64,000 nucleotides of DNA. Origin: an uncultured Bacteroidota bacterium (GTDB taxonomy: Bacteria > Bacteroidota > Bacteroidia > Flavobacteriales > Flavobacteriaceae). Of this stretch, positions 1 through 11,772 are shown one piece after another. Position numbers and translations under genes: made by a program. The notes beneath the pieces were generated by a model. That model saw only the letters and a list, made by a program, of their open reading frames with translations, did no database searches and was not told the origin of the DNA. The stretch spans positions 62,001 to 126,000 of the forward strand of contig CACOGA010000002.1 of the NCBI GenBank assembly GCA_902626585.1, given 5' to 3'. The first letter of the stretch is position 1; each line of letters opens with the position of its first letter.

Positions 1-120
1 AGAACCATCTAAATCAAACAAAAAATGGTCTAGTACTGGGATTGTATTTGAGGTATTTATCACACCCCCAAGCATTTGAAGTTTCTTTAAAAGTGTGTTA
101 CTAGAAACAATAAATTTCAT
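1..120 (-). CDS. dnaN: DNA polymerase III subunit beta (sliding clamp), N-terminal fragment
   Basis: This gene is cut by the window edge and so is missing from the ORF track. Reading the minus strand from the ATG at 120 gives an open frame of 40 codons beginning MKFIVSSNTLLKKLQ and continuing with a SNTIPVLDHFLFDLDG stretch. That is the usual N-terminus of the Bacteroidetes beta clamp, the ring that tethers the replicative polymerase to DNA. Only the start of the first clamp domain is visible. A perfect TAnnTTTG octamer lies 23 bases upstream of the ATG. The identification rests on remembered family sequence; the frame and start are seen directly. Confidence 0.85.
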   Translation of the reverse strand, partial: MKFIVSSNTLLKKLQMLGGVINTSNTIPVLDHFLFDLDGS

Positions 121-143
121 AGTTAATGATTAGGAATTATTAA

Positions 144-151
144 CAAATATA
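144..151 (-). promoter_or_regulatory. candidate -7 promoter element for dnaN
   Basis: The minus strand reads TATATTTG, an exact match to the Bacteroidetes -7 consensus TAnnTTTG, 23 bases upstream of the dnaN ATG. No convincing -33 TTTG was seen at the usual distance. Confidence 0.45.
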
Positions 152-197
152 TCATATTGATAAATTATTCTTAAATAAACTTATTAACAACAATGAA

Positions 198-1028
198 TTA
201 ATTAAATGAAATGGTAACAGAGTCATATATTTTTAGCCCCATTAGAGATGAAGCCGTGCCAACATTCTGTGGATTGCTTCTGTATATCGATATTTGGAGA
301 AGATCGTTTGAGTTAAAGACAACTAATCCCTTACCTTCATCATTTCTTTCATTTATCGCCGTTTCAAAGTTTACTATGTCACTATACTTTTTATATATAT
401 TTTTAAACTTATAGTTTCTAACCGAAATCTCAAAAGTTCTGCCTTTTTGAATTTTTTCAAATACATCCTTTTTGAGATTTGTTACAACATTCCCAAAATT
501 ATCAATATAGATAACACTCGAAACAATTTGAGATAAGTCTTCGTTAATAAAAGGTTTAAGGTTTTTTACAAGCTTGATTTTATTTATTTCTTTTCCGACA
601 AGTTCTGGCTTGCCACCTTTAGCTAAATGACACGCCACCTGAGAAAATATTAGAGTGCTTGAATCTATTTGATTTAATTCTTCATGAATATTGATTTCAT
701 AAATTTTTTCAGGATTAATGCTTTGTGACAAGATGCTTAAAATACCGTTATCTGCTGCAATAAAATAATGATTGTCTAAATAGACTATAATGTGTTTTTT
801 TTCTACTGTCTTTTCAGAATCAACATCAATAATGTGTACAGTTTTTTCAGGAAAACTTTTGTATGAATTTTCTAAGATATATGCAGCTTCCATAATGTTA
901 AAAGGAGACACATTATTAGAAATATCAACTATCTTAGCCTCATTATAATTTCTGTATATATCACCTTTGATTTTTGCGACAAAATGATCTTTGTTTCCGA
1001 AATCAGTAATAAGAGTAATAATAGACAT
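198..1028 (-). CDS. S-adenosyl-L-methionine hydroxide adenosyltransferase family protein (DUF62)
   Basis: The protein is 276 residues long and starts MSIITLITDFGNKDHFVAKIKG, typical of the DUF62/SAM hydroxide adenosyltransferase family. These enzymes split S-adenosylmethionine with a water-derived hydroxide, giving adenosine and methionine. Family-like elements visible are the TDFG start, the IVDISNNV segment near residue 35, AADNGILS near residue 92 and the C-terminal domain beginning at IYIDNFGNVVTN near residue 172. Length is normal for the family. It lies behind dnaN on the same strand, with 77 bases between it and the dnaN start, and diverges from phoH. No signal peptide is seen. The physiological role in these bacteria is not established. 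Confidence 0.85.
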   Translation of the reverse strand: MSIITLITDFGNKDHFVAKIKGDIYRNYNEAKIVDISNNVSPFNIMEAAYILENSYKSFPEKTVHIIDVDSEKTVEKKHIIVYLDNHYFIAADNGILSILSQSINPEKIYEINIHEELNQIDSSTLIFSQVACHLAKGGKPELVGKEINKIKLVKNLKPFINEDLSQIVSSVIYIDNFGNVVTNLKKDVFEKIQKGRTFEISVRNYKFKNIYKKYSDIVNFETAINERNDEGKGLVVFNSNDLLQISIYRSNPQNVGTASSLMGLKIYDSVTISFN

Positions 1029-1126
1029 TAAATTGTTAATATTTAATAATGTAAGTAGTTATGAAATTACGTATTTTAGATTAAGTAATCTAGAAAAACA
1101 TATTCTGATTAATAACAATTTATAGT

Positions 1127-2077
1127 TTGGAAGAAAAAGTCATTAAAATTGAAAATATTGACCCAAAAGATTTTTTTGGTCCACAAAACAAAAATATTAA
1201 GGTTTTAAAAAATAATTTCCCAAATTTAAAGATTGTTGCAAGGGGGAGTCAAATTAAGGCATACGGTAAATCTGAAGATCTTTCCGAATTAGAAATTAGA
1301 ATTAATAAAATTATTAATTATTTTTTAAAATATAATATTATCTCAGATAATGAAATTGAAACTCTCCTAACTAAATCAGATACTGAATTAGAAACATCTG
1401 CTGAAAGTCATAAGCCAATTCTACACGGTGTGAATGGTAGAATTATTAAAGCAAGAACCTTAAATCAAAGAAAAATAATTGACAGTGTAACCAACAACGA
1501 TATGGTGTTTGCTATAGGTCCTGCAGGTACCGGAAAAACATACACAGGAATAGCATTAGCAGTTAAAGCTTTAAAAAATAAAAATGTTAAAAGAATAATA
1601 TTGACAAGGCCAGCGATAGAAGCGGGCGAAAATTTAGGTTTTCTGCCTGGAGATCTCAAAGAAAAACTAGATCCATACATGCAACCTTTATATGATTCCT
1701 TGAAAGACATGATTCCATCTGAAAAACTAAAGAAATATATGGAGGATGAAGTCATTCAGATAGCTCCTTTAGCTTTTATGAGAGGGAGAACTCTTGATAA
1801 TGCATTTGTTATACTAGATGAAGGTCAAAATACGACACATTCACAAATGAAAATGTTTCTAACAAGAATGGGTAAGAATGCAAAATTTATCATAACTGGA
1901 GATCCTGGTCAAGTTGATTTACCAAGAAATACAATGTCTGGAATCAAAGAGGCTATATTAATCTTGAAAAATACTTCAGGTGTTGGTATTGTTCATTTAG
2001 ATGAATCTGATGTTATTAGAAATAAGCTGGTAAAGAAAATAGTTGATGCTTATAAAAATATAGAAAATAATAACTAA
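1127..2077 (+). CDS. phoH: PhoH-family ATPase
   Basis: A 316-residue PhoH-like P-loop ATPase. The N-terminal KH-like region carries the family motif [13 protein letters not shown] (residues 35-47). The ATPase domain has Walker A GPAGTGKT (131-138) and Walker B VILDEGQN (228-235), then a sensor-like [11 protein letters not shown]. The start is TTG at 1127: the encoded [17 protein letters not shown] matches the usual flavobacterial PhoH beginning and no suitable ATG lies upstream. The stop is two bases before purC, so it heads a dense plus-strand run reaching acs. PhoH proteins are associated with RNA metabolism and stress; the precise role is unsettled. Confidence 0.9.
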   Translation: MEEKVIKIENIDPKDFFGPQNKNIKVLKNNFPNLKIVARGSQIKAYGKSEDLSELEIRINKIINYFLKYNIISDNEIETLLTKSDTELETSAESHKPILHGVNGRIIKARTLNQRKIIDSVTNNDMVFAIGPAGTGKTYTGIALAVKALKNKNVKRIILTRPAIEAGENLGFLPGDLKEKLDPYMQPLYDSLKDMIPSEKLKKYMEDEVIQIAPLAFMRGRTLDNAFVILDEGQNTTHSQMKMFLTRMGKNAKFIITGDPGQVDLPRNTMSGIKEAILILKNTSGVGIVHLDESDVIRNKLVKKIVDAYKNIENNN

Positions 2078-2079
2078 AA

Positions 2080-3042
2080 ATGTCGGAAACATTAACTAGC
2101 TCGGATTTTAATTTTACATTTCAGGAAAGATTTTATAAAGGCAAGGTTAGAGATGTTTACTACTTAAGAAATGATATTGTTGTTATGGTAGCATCAGATA
2201 GGATTTCAGCGTTCGACGTAGTAATGCCAAAAGGTATACCATTTAAGGGTCAAATCCTGAATCAGATTGCTATTAAAATGATGAATGAAACGAGAGAGTT
2301 AGTTCCAAATTGGTTGATTAATAGTCCTGACCCCAACGTCTCAGTAGGTCATCTATGTGATCCTTTTAAAGTCGAGATGGTAATTAGAGGTTATTTGTCA
2401 GGCCATGCTTCCAGACAGTACAAAAAAGGTAAAAGGACACTTTGTGGGGTTAAAATGCCAGATGGAATGAAAGAAAATGATAAATTTCCACAACCTATAA
2501 TTACACCAGCTACGAAAGCTGACTTTGGCAATCATGATGAAGATATCAGTAAAGATGAGATTATTAGCAGAGGTATTGTTAATTTAGACGATTATGAAAT
2601 TCTCGAAAAATATACAAGATCATTGTTTAAAAAAGGTTCGGAATTAGCAAATGAAAGGGGTCTAATTTTGGTTGACACCAAATATGAATTTGGAAAAACT
2701 AAAGAAGGTAAAATTGTACTAATCGATGAAATACACACCCCAGACTCATCAAGATACTTTTACTCTGATGGATACTCTGAAAGACAAACGAAAAATGAGC
2801 CACAAAAACAATTATCTAAAGAATTTGTCAGACAATGGTTAATTTCTAATAATTTTCAGGGTCTTGAAGGTCAAAAAGTCCCTAATATGTCAGACGAATA
2901 TGTAAAATCAGTTTCTGACAGATATATTGAGTTATATGAAAATATAACGTCTGAAATATTTGTCAAATCTGATTTGAATGATATCAAAAACAGAATATTT
3001 ACAAACACTGAAAACTACTTAAAAGAATATTTTGGAGTTTGA
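2080..3042 (+). CDS. purC: phosphoribosylaminoimidazole-succinocarboxamide synthase
   Basis: PurC joins aspartate to CAIR using ATP, giving SAICAR in de novo purine synthesis. Visible family motifs are GKVRDVY near residue 19, [19 protein letters not shown] near 39-57, [17 protein letters not shown] near 97, and the C-terminal [14 protein letters not shown] block near 224. At 320 residues it is of the longer type found in Bacteroidetes and eukaryotes rather than the ~240-residue E. coli type. It starts with ATG two bases after phoH, and its last 11 bases overlap the TTG start of the following symporter, which suggests translational coupling. Confidence 0.95.
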   Translation: MSETLTSSDFNFTFQERFYKGKVRDVYYLRNDIVVMVASDRISAFDVVMPKGIPFKGQILNQIAIKMMNETRELVPNWLINSPDPNVSVGHLCDPFKVEMVIRGYLSGHASRQYKKGKRTLCGVKMPDGMKENDKFPQPIITPATKADFGNHDEDISKDEIISRGIVNLDDYEILEKYTRSLFKKGSELANERGLILVDTKYEFGKTKEGKIVLIDEIHTPDSSRYFYSDGYSERQTKNEPQKQLSKEFVRQWLISNNFQGLEGQKVPNMSDEYVKSVSDRYIELYENITSEIFVKSDLNDIKNRIFTNTENYLKEYFGV

Positions 3043-4390
3043 TAAAATTATTTCAGAAATATCTTCTTTTGTTTGGGGTTACCCACTTCTTTTTATTTTG
3101 ATTGGAGGGGGTTTATATCTGTTATTTGTTTCCAGATTTCTTCCTTTTAAATACTTTTTTCACGCAATTGATATTGTTAGAGGCAAGTTTAATGATAAAA
3201 AATCTGATGGAGAGATTAGTCACTTTCAAGCTCTAACAACCGCACTTTCAGCAACTGTTGGAATGGGTAATATTGCTGGTGTAGCAGTAGCAATTTCAAT
3301 TGGTGGCCCGGGTGCAATATTTTGGATGTGGGTGAGTGGAATAATTGGAATGTCAACAAAATTTTTCACATCTGCATTAGCTGTGATGTATAGAGGGGTT
3401 GATTCTGCTGGAAAAAAACAGGGTGGTCCTATGTATTTTATCGTAAACGGGTTAGGGAAAAAATGGTTTCCCATGGCAATGTTTTTCAGTTTTTGTGGAA
3501 TGGTTGGAGCATTACCAGTTTTTAATGTTAATCAGCTAACTCAGGCAATAAATGACATTGTTTTGAAGCCAAATGGTTATGAAATAAGTCTATTTTCAAA
3601 TGCAATAATTGGATTAATATTAATAATATTAACATCAATTGTTATACTAGGAGGTCTAAAAAGAATTAGTCGTGTATCTGCTAGACTTGTACCTTTTATG
3701 GTTGGTGTTTATATAATATCAATCCTTGTTATTCTAATAGTCAATTACAATAATGTTCCTGAATATTTATATTTGATTTTTTACGATGCATTTAATGCAG
3801 ATTATTACTCAGGTAATTCAGCTTTGGGAGGTGTTTTAGGTGCTTTGATAATACTTGGAATTAGAAGAGGTGCCTTTTCAAATGAAGCTGGTATAGGGAT
3901 GGCTCCAATGGCACATGGCGCCGCAAAAACAAATAACCCTATTAAAGAGGGGTTTGTTGCTATGCTAGGCCCATTTATTGACACACTGATGGTTTGTACG
4001 ATGACAGCATTAGCTATTCTGGTAACAGGAGCTTGGAAAACACAAGCTGATGGAGTTTCATTAACAGCTGCAGCTTTTGAATCATCTTTTGCTGGTATTG
4101 GAAACTACATTTTGCTTGCATGTGTTTTTGTATTTAGTATTTCTTCTCTCTTTTCTTATTCTTATTATGGTACTAAATGTCTATCTTTTATTGCTGGTGA
4201 TAACAACAAAAAAAAATATAACTACATTTATATTATAAGTATTATGCTTGGAGCTACTACGTCGTTGTCAATGATGATTAATTTAATTGATACCTTTTTT
4301 GCATTAATGGCTATCCCAACAATGATTGCTACATTGATTTTAGCACCTAAAGTTTTAAATGAATTAAAAAAATATGAAATCAAAAGATAG
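3032..4390 (+). CDS. alanine/glycine:cation (sodium) symporter, AGCS family
   Basis: A 452-residue, strongly hydrophobic inner-membrane protein with about ten or more membrane segments. Hallmarks of the AGCS family are [21 protein letters not shown] near residues 64-84, [11 protein letters not shown] near 90, and [21 protein letters not shown] near 278-298. It should import alanine or glycine with sodium. The start is TTG at 3032 inside the end of purC; the [15 protein letters not shown] beginning matches the family and there is no better in-frame ATG. The C-terminal KKYEIKR overlaps the ATG of the next gene by 17 bases. Substrate choice cannot be read from the sequence. Confidence 0.9.
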   Translation: MEFDKIISEISSFVWGYPLLFILIGGGLYLLFVSRFLPFKYFFHAIDIVRGKFNDKKSDGEISHFQALTTALSATVGMGNIAGVAVAISIGGPGAIFWMWVSGIIGMSTKFFTSALAVMYRGVDSAGKKQGGPMYFIVNGLGKKWFPMAMFFSFCGMVGALPVFNVNQLTQAINDIVLKPNGYEISLFSNAIIGLILIILTSIVILGGLKRISRVSARLVPFMVGVYIISILVILIVNYNNVPEYLYLIFYDAFNADYYSGNSALGGVLGALIILGIRRGAFSNEAGIGMAPMAHGAAKTNNPIKEGFVAMLGPFIDTLMVCTMTALAILVTGAWKTQADGVSLTAAAFESSFAGIGNYILLACVFVFSISSLFSYSYYGTKCLSFIAGDNNKKKYNYIYIISIMLGATTSLSMMINLIDTFFALMAIPTMIATLILAPKVLNELKKYEIKR

Positions 4391-4631
4391 ATATAATAGT
4401 TATTGGAGAACAAACATCAAATATGTCTCAACCCTACTTTCAATCTGGTTTACCTTTTCATTTTTATTTGGTATTATTTTAAAAGATTTTTTAAATCAGT
4501 TTTCGATTGCTGGTTTTAAATTAGGATTTTGGTTTGCTCAGCAAGGGTCTATATATGTTTTTGTTATTTTGATCTTTACATATGTTAGATTAATGAATAA
4601 TCTTGATAAGAAATTTGGATTTAAAAAATAA
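4374..4631 (+). CDS. DUF4212 protein, putative small subunit of a sodium/solute symporter
   Basis: An 85-residue protein with two predicted membrane helices (about residues 18-37 and 48-68). The motifs YWRTNIKYVSTLLSIWF and GFWFAQQGSIYVFV are characteristic of the DUF4212 small subunit that is encoded directly before the large sodium/solute symporter protein. That is exactly its position here: three bases separate its stop from the symporter start. The ATG lies inside the end of the preceding AGCS gene, suggesting coupled translation. The family partnership is known from gene context; the function of the small subunit is not well defined. Confidence 0.85.
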   Translation: MKSKDRYNSYWRTNIKYVSTLLSIWFTFSFLFGIILKDFLNQFSIAGFKLGFWFAQQGSIYVFVILIFTYVRLMNNLDKKFGFKK

Positions 4632-4634
4632 AAA

Positions 4635-6300
4635 ATGAGTATTCAATCGTGGACATATGTTTTAGTAGGAATTACTTTTTCTATTTATATCGCTATTGCA
4701 ATTTGGTCAAGAGTTCAATCTACTAAGGAGTTCTATGTTGCTGGTGGTGGAGTAGGTGCTTGGGCAAATGGTATGGCTACTGCTGCTGATTGGATGAGTG
4801 CTGCTTCATTTATTTCAATGGCTGGTATTATTTCCTTTGCTGGCTATGACGGTGCAGTTTATCTAATGGGTTGGACAGGCGGGTATGTTCTTTTAGCCTT
4901 ATTATTGGCCCCGTATTTAAGAAAGTTTGGAAAATTTACAGTTCCAGAATTTATAGGTGATAGGTACTATTCAAATAATGCTAGGTTAGTTGCCGTATTC
5001 TGTGCTTTATTAGTTTCATTTACTTACGTAGCTGGCCAAATGAGGGGGGTTGGAATTGTTTTTTCAAGATTTTTAGAGGTCGACATAAATACAGGTGTAA
5101 TTATCGGTATGTTAATCGTTCTTTTTTATGCTGTTTTAGGAGGGATGAAGGGAATAACATATACTCAGGTTGCTCAGTATTGTGTTTTAATATTTGCTTT
5201 TATGGTACCAGCAATTTTTATTTCCTTACAAATGACAGGTAATCCGATACCTCAACTAGGTTTCGGAAGTGTAATTTCAGATGGATCGTCAACTTATCTT
5301 CTTGACAAACTGGATAATCTAAATGTTGAATTAGGTTTCAACGAATATACTGACAACACAAAACCTTTGATAGATATTTTTGCAATCACATTAGCTTTAA
5401 TGGTTGGTACAGCCGGTTTACCACATGTTATTGTAAGGTTTTTCACCGTAAAAAAAGTTGCAGATGCTAGAAAATCTGCAGGTATAGCATTGCTATTGAT
5501 AGCAATACTATATACTACAGCGCCAGCAGTAGCTGCTTTTGCAAGAACAAATTTACTTGAAACAATTTCTACAAAATCCTATTCAGACATACCTCAATGG
5601 TTTAAAAAATGGGAAAACACAGGATTAATAAAATTTGATGATTTAGATAATGATGGTATGATTGATTACACTAATGATGATTCAAATGAATTATATGTTG
5701 ACAGAGATATCATGGTTTTAGCCAATCCAGAAATAGCTAATTTACCCAATTGGGTTGTTGCCCTTGTTGCTGCTGGTGGATTAGCTGCCGCTTTGTCTAC
5801 TGCTGCTGGTCTTTTGCTCGTTATTTCTGCATCTGTTTCTCACGATCTAATTAAAAGAGTATATTATCCAGAAATAAGTGAAAAAGGTGAGTTGATGGCA
5901 GCAAGAATTTCTGCTTTTTTTGCAGTTTGTGTAGCAGGATACTTTGGAATTAACCCTCCTGGTTTTGTTGCCGCTGTTGTTGCTTTAGCTTTTGGTTTAG
6001 CTGCTGCATCTTTTTTTCCTGCTATTGTAATGGGAATTTTTTATAAAAAAATGAATAAGGAGGGAGCAATTTGCGGAATGCTCGCAGGTATAGGTTTGAT
6101 GCTGTTTTACATGCTAAAGTTTAAATTTGACTTCTTTGGAGGTGGTTCATCTCAAGATTATTGGTTTGGAATTTCACCCGAGGGGTTTGGAAGTGTTGCT
6201 ATGATATTGAATTTTGTAGTATCTTTTGTTGTGATGAAGTTTACCTCACCAACCCCCAAAAAAATAAAAGATATAGTTAACGACATAAGAATTCCTGAAT

Positions 6301-6308
<8 letters not shown>
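4635..6308 (+). CDS. cation/acetate-type symporter, SSS family large subunit
   Basis: A 557-residue sodium:solute symporter related to ActP and to the VC_2705-type large subunit. Visible features are the KEFYVAGGGVGAWANGMATAAD region near residues 31-52, QMRGVGIVFSRFLEVD near 135-150, GTAGLPHVIVRFFTVK near 258-273, and GGLAAALSTAAGLLL near 380. It probably carries acetate or a related short carboxylate, because acs follows with an 8-base overlap and the DUF4212 subunit precedes. A soluble loop at residues 336-344 reads DLDNDGMID, which fits the DxDxDGxxD calcium-loop pattern. Length is normal for the family. Confidence 0.9.
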
Positions 6309-8182
<1,874 letters not shown>

Positions 8183-8202
<20 letters not shown>

Positions 8203-8743
8203 TTATTTTTAAAATTTTTTCAAAAACGTCTTTGTAGTAATTCTTATTTTTTCCTATGAAAATATCTCTATTATTTTGCTTTAACAACAAATCCATTTCC
8301 CTTAATGAAATCAACTTTAAACCATCAACTTCATCATTTTTATAGTTTAGATTTATTTTGACTTCATCAATTTTAAGAATATATGTGTGGTGAAACTCTC
8401 TGTCAATCATCTTACCATAATTACTTTCACTTGTATAGATACCGAGTTTTAATAAATCCTTTTCTTTGATACGTATGCCTGTTTCTTCAAATGTTTCTCT
8501 AATGGCCGCCGCTTTAATATCTTCTTTGTATTCAATATGTCCTGCTACTGAAACATCCCAGACCCCTGGGTTTAATTTCTTTTTGGTTGACCTTTTCTGG
8601 ATTAGCACATTTCCTTTTTCACTGAAAATCCATACATGAACTGTTGCATGAAATAAGCCTTTTTTATGAATATATGACTTTGTAGCTTTTTGGCCAGTTT
8701 TTTTTCCGCTAGAAGAATATATCTCTAATAATTCCTCTCTCAT
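8183..8743 (-). CDS. NUDIX hydrolase (Idi/YfcD-like)
   Basis: A 186-residue protein with a complete Nudix box at residues 68-90: GHIEYKEDIKAAAIRETFEETGI fits Gx5Ex7REUxEExGU. The surrounding HATVHVWIFSEKGNVLIQKRS and LNPGVWDVSVAGH segments resemble the branch of the superfamily that includes isopentenyl diphosphate isomerase and YfcD. It probably hydrolyses a nucleoside diphosphate-linked compound; the substrate cannot be read. The last seven codons lie within the convergent acs gene. It follows the M42 peptidase gene on the same strand with a 16-base gap, so the two are probably cotranscribed. Confidence 0.85.
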
Positions 8744-8759
8744 TATGAAATTTAAATAT

Positions 8760-9848
8760 TTATTTAAAGTAGCTAAAGTCTTCTCCAGACTTAATGTTTA
8801 GTACTGTATTATAAATCAATTTGATTACATTCTCAACATCATTTTTATGAACCATTTCAACGGTTGTATGCATATATCTTAGAGGTAGAGATATCAATGC
8901 TGATGGAACTCCACCATTGCTGTACGCAAAAGCATCAGTGTCAGTTCCAGTATAACGACTAGAGGCAGCTCTTTGAAAAGGAATTTTATTCTTTTTTGCA
9001 GTATTAATTATTAAATCCCTAAGTTTTTGTTGAACTGCGGGAGCATATGTTACCACTGGGCCCTTGTTGAGTTCACAATATCCTTGTTTCTTTTGGTTTA
9101 TCATTGGAGTTGTAGTATCATGCGTAACATCTGTAACAATTGCGACATTTGGCTTTATAGTCTGAGTTATCATTTCAGCACCCCTAAGACCAACTTCTTC
9201 CTGAACAGAGTTAGTAACATATAAGCCAAATGGTAATTTTCTCTTATTTTCTTTAATTAGTCTGGCTACCTCAGCAATCATAAAACCTCCAATTCTATTA
9301 TCGAGTGCACGACATACAAAATTATCCTTATTTAGGATATGAAATGGATCAGGGTATGTTATTACACATCCAACATGAACACCAAGTTTTTCAACATCCT
9401 TTTTATTTTTGCATCCAACATCAATAAATATATTGTCTAGCTTGGGTGGTTCCTCTTTTGTGGCTAATCTGGTATGTATCGCTGGCCATCCAAAAACTCC
9501 TTTAACTATTCCTTTTTCAGTGTGTATATTAACAATTTTGCTAGGTGCAATTTGGTGATCGCTTCCTCCATTTCTTATGACCGATATTAGACCTTTATCA
9601 GAAATATAATTAACATACCAAGAAATCTCATCTGAATGTCCTTCTATAACAACTTTATATTCGTAATCTGGGTTTATAACTGCTACAGCTGAACCGTAAG
9701 TGTCAGTTATAAATTCATCTGCATATGGCTTTAAATAGTCCATCCAAATTTTCTGTCCTTCCCATTCATATCCTGTCGGAGAAGCATTGTTTAAATATTT
9801 TTCAAGAAATTGCATCGACTTTTTGTTTAATATGCTCTTACTACTCAT
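8760..9848 (-). CDS. M42-family metallopeptidase (glutamyl aminopeptidase/endoglucanase-like)
   Basis: A cytosolic co-catalytic zinc aminopeptidase. The metal and catalytic residues expected of M42 can be followed: GHSDEI, CRALDNRIGG, VQEEVGLRGA (the EE pair), VTDVTHDTT, and a C-terminal PLRYMHTTVEMVH histidine. The ORF track begins at 9923, but the extra 25 residues (isoleucine- and lysine-rich) are unlike the family; the ATG at 9848 (MSSKSILNKKS) gives 362 residues, the usual length. It should trim N-terminal residues from peptides. The downstream NUDIX gene is 16 bases away. Confidence 0.87.
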   Translation of the reverse strand: MSSKSILNKKSMQFLEKYLNNASPTGYEWEGQKIWMDYLKPYADEFITDTYGSAVAVINPDYEYKVVIEGHSDEISWYVNYISDKGLISVIRNGGSDHQIAPSKIVNIHTEKGIVKGVFGWPAIHTRLATKEEPPKLDNIFIDVGCKNKKDVEKLGVHVGCVITYPDPFHILNKDNFVCRALDNRIGGFMIAEVARLIKENKRKLPFGLYVTNSVQEEVGLRGAEMITQTIKPNVAIVTDVTHDTTTPMINQKKQGYCELNKGPVVTYAPAVQQKLRDLIINTAKKNKIPFQRAASSRYTGTDTDAFAYSNGGVPSALISLPLRYMHTTVEMVHKNDVENVIKLIYNTVLNIKSGEDFSYFK

Positions 9849-9944
9849 TTTGATTTGATTTTTAAATGTTATATATGTAAAAATAATAATGATTTCCTTA
9901 TTTATTATATATAATTTTATCAATTATTAAATAATTATTTTTAA

Positions 9945-10613
9945 TTGAAACAATTCATTTTTTTATTATTCTTTTTTACAATTGTAAATACCTACACTCA
10001 ACAGATTGAAAATGATTCAATTTCTGAATATATAAGAATTTCAGGTGATACAATTGTTAAAGGAACAATAGGTTTAAACGAGGTTGTATTATTACCAAAA
10101 AGACCATTTTATAATTCTGATCAAATCAGAAAATATTTAATCCTAAAAAGAAAAACCCTAAAGGTTTATCCATATTCTGTAATGGCCTCTGATAGGTTAA
10201 ATAGCCTTAATGAAAGACTGAATCTTATAAAAACCAAGAGAGGAAAAAAACGATATACAAAGATGGTTCAGAAATTTTTAGAAGACGAATTAACCCCTGA
10301 GTTAAGTAGGTTAACTCAGTCAGAGGGTAGAATTTTAATAAAATTAATTCATCGTCAAACTGGTATATCTACCTATGATTTGGTAAAGCAATTAAGAAAT
10401 GGATTAAGAGCATTTTTTTATAACACTACCGCTAAGTTTTTCAATATGAATTTAAAAAGTGAGTTTATGCCAGAAACCAATATTGATGATTACTACATTG
10501 AAGATATAGTACAAAGATCAATAAGAGATAAACAGATAGAATATAGGAATCCAGCTAAAACTTATGATTTATTTAAATTGAAAAGTTTTTGGGATGAGCA
10601 AAAAAACGAATAA
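9945..10613 (+). CDS. DUF4294 domain-containing exported protein
   Basis: A 222-residue protein starting with a signal peptide (KQFIFLLFFFTIVNTYTQQ), so probably periplasmic. The body matches the DUF4294 family of Bacteroidetes: KRKTLKVYPYSVMASDRLNSLNERL, QKFLEDELTPELSRLTQSEGRILIKLIHRQTG and LRAFFYNTTAKFFNMNLKSEF are its conserved blocks. The function is unknown. The apparent start is TTG at 9945; no in-frame ATG precedes the signal peptide. The 3' end overlaps the first possible ATG (10594) of the following methyltransferase, and the ATG preferred here is four bases downstream, so the two genes are tightly linked. Confidence 0.8.
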   Translation: MKQFIFLLFFFTIVNTYTQQIENDSISEYIRISGDTIVKGTIGLNEVVLLPKRPFYNSDQIRKYLILKRKTLKVYPYSVMASDRLNSLNERLNLIKTKRGKKRYTKMVQKFLEDELTPELSRLTQSEGRILIKLIHRQTGISTYDLVKQLRNGLRAFFYNTTAKFFNMNLKSEFMPETNIDDYYIEDIVQRSIRDKQIEYRNPAKTYDLFKLKSFWDEQKNE

Positions 10614-10617
10614 GAAT

Positions 10618-11772
10618 ATGGGTCAAAATTTTAAAATGATTGCTAAGACTTTTTATGGTTTCGAGGAAATTCTTTCCGATGAATTACTTGCTTTAGGTGC
10701 ACAAAAAATAATTAAAGGAAATAGAAATGTTAGTTTTTATGGTGACAAAGGGTTTTTATATAAATCTAATCTTAGTTTAAGAACTGCATTAAAAATACTA
10801 AAGCCTCTATGCGAATTTAGATTTAAAGACATAAATGAATATTATGATAAAATTTATAGTTTTAAATGGGAGGATTATTTAGATCCAACTGGTTCTTTTT
10901 TAATAAATTCTGTTGTTTTTCATTCAAATGTTTTTAATAATTCAAAATTCACCTCACTAAAAGCAAAAGATGCGATCGTTGATCGATTAAGAGATAAATT
11001 TAATAAAAGACCTAGTGTAAACTCATTTAACCCAGAAATCAGAATAGAAATACATGTTAGCAGAAATACTTGTACTATTTCTTTGGATAGTTCCGGAGAA
11101 TCGCTTCATAAAAGAGGTTATAAAAAATATAATTCCGCTGCTCCGTTGAATGAAGTTCTTGCAGCCGGCATAATTCTAATGTCAAAATGGGATAAAAAGT
11201 CTGACTTGTTAGATCCGATGTGCGGAACGGGAACCTTTCTTATAGAGGCCGCAATGATTGCAAAAAATGTTGCACCTAATTTAAATAGACTTTCATTTGC
11301 ATTTGAAAAGTGGAAAGACTGGGATAATGAATTGTATGAAATAATCGAAGAGTCTGTAAGAAGTAAAGAGATTGATTTTGATTATAAATTATACGGTTTT
11401 GATATTTCAAATGCAATAGTGAAAAAAGCAGAAAAAAATATAGAAGTTGCTGATATAGACATCGATATTGAAATTGTAAAAAAAGACTTTTTGAATTCTA
11501 AAAAAACAGATGAAGATAAGTTGCATATATTAATTAACCCCCCATATGATAAGAGGATATCAACAGATGTTAACGTATTGTATAAAAAAATCGGGGATAC
11601 TCTAAAAAATAATTACTTGTATTCAGATGTTTGGATAATAACAGCAAATTTAGAAGCTATTAAATCAATAGGTTTAAGGTCTAATAAGAAAATTAAGTTG
11701 TATAACTCTAATCTTGAATCCAGGCTACTGAATTATGCTATTTACCCTGGAACAAAAAAAAATAAAAACTGA
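10618..11772 (+). CDS. THUMP-domain class I SAM-dependent RNA methyltransferase (RlmL-like)
   Basis: The protein has an N-terminal ferredoxin-like/THUMP region (KMIAKTFYGFEEILSDELLALGAQ, then KFTSLKAKDAIVDRLRDKF) and a C-terminal Rossmann methyltransferase with LLDPMCGTGTFLIEAA (SAM motif I) and the catalytic motif INPPYDKRI. This arrangement is that of the RlmL/YpsC group, which makes N2-methylguanosine in 23S rRNA. Two starts are possible: ATG 10594 (392 residues, overlapping DUF4294) or ATG 10618 (384 residues), preferred because the family starts close to NFKMIAKT. It abuts the convergent DUF6048 gene with no spacer (TGATTA). Confidence 0.87.
   Translation: MGQNFKMIAKTFYGFEEILSDELLALGAQKIIKGNRNVSFYGDKGFLYKSNLSLRTALKILKPLCEFRFKDINEYYDKIYSFKWEDYLDPTGSFLINSVVFHSNVFNNSKFTSLKAKDAIVDRLRDKFNKRPSVNSFNPEIRIEIHVSRNTCTISLDSSGESLHKRGYKKYNSAAPLNEVLAAGIILMSKWDKKSDLLDPMCGTGTFLIEAAMIAKNVAPNLNRLSFAFEKWKDWDNELYEIIEESVRSKEIDFDYKLYGFDISNAIVKKAEKNIEVADIDIDIEIVKKDFLNSKKTDEDKLHILINPPYDKRISTDVNVLYKKIGDTLKNNYLYSDVWIITANLEAIKSIGLRSNKKIKLYNSNLESRLLNYAIYPGTKKNKN

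Noticed and set aside
211-414. 67-residue plus-strand ORF
   Set aside because: Shadow of the SAM hydroxide adenosyltransferase gene in another frame; the same applies to the other short ORFs inside long genes.
9849-9923. N-terminal extension of the M42 peptidase ORF
   Set aside because: The 25 extra residues are low-complexity and unlike the family; the ATG at 9848 fits.
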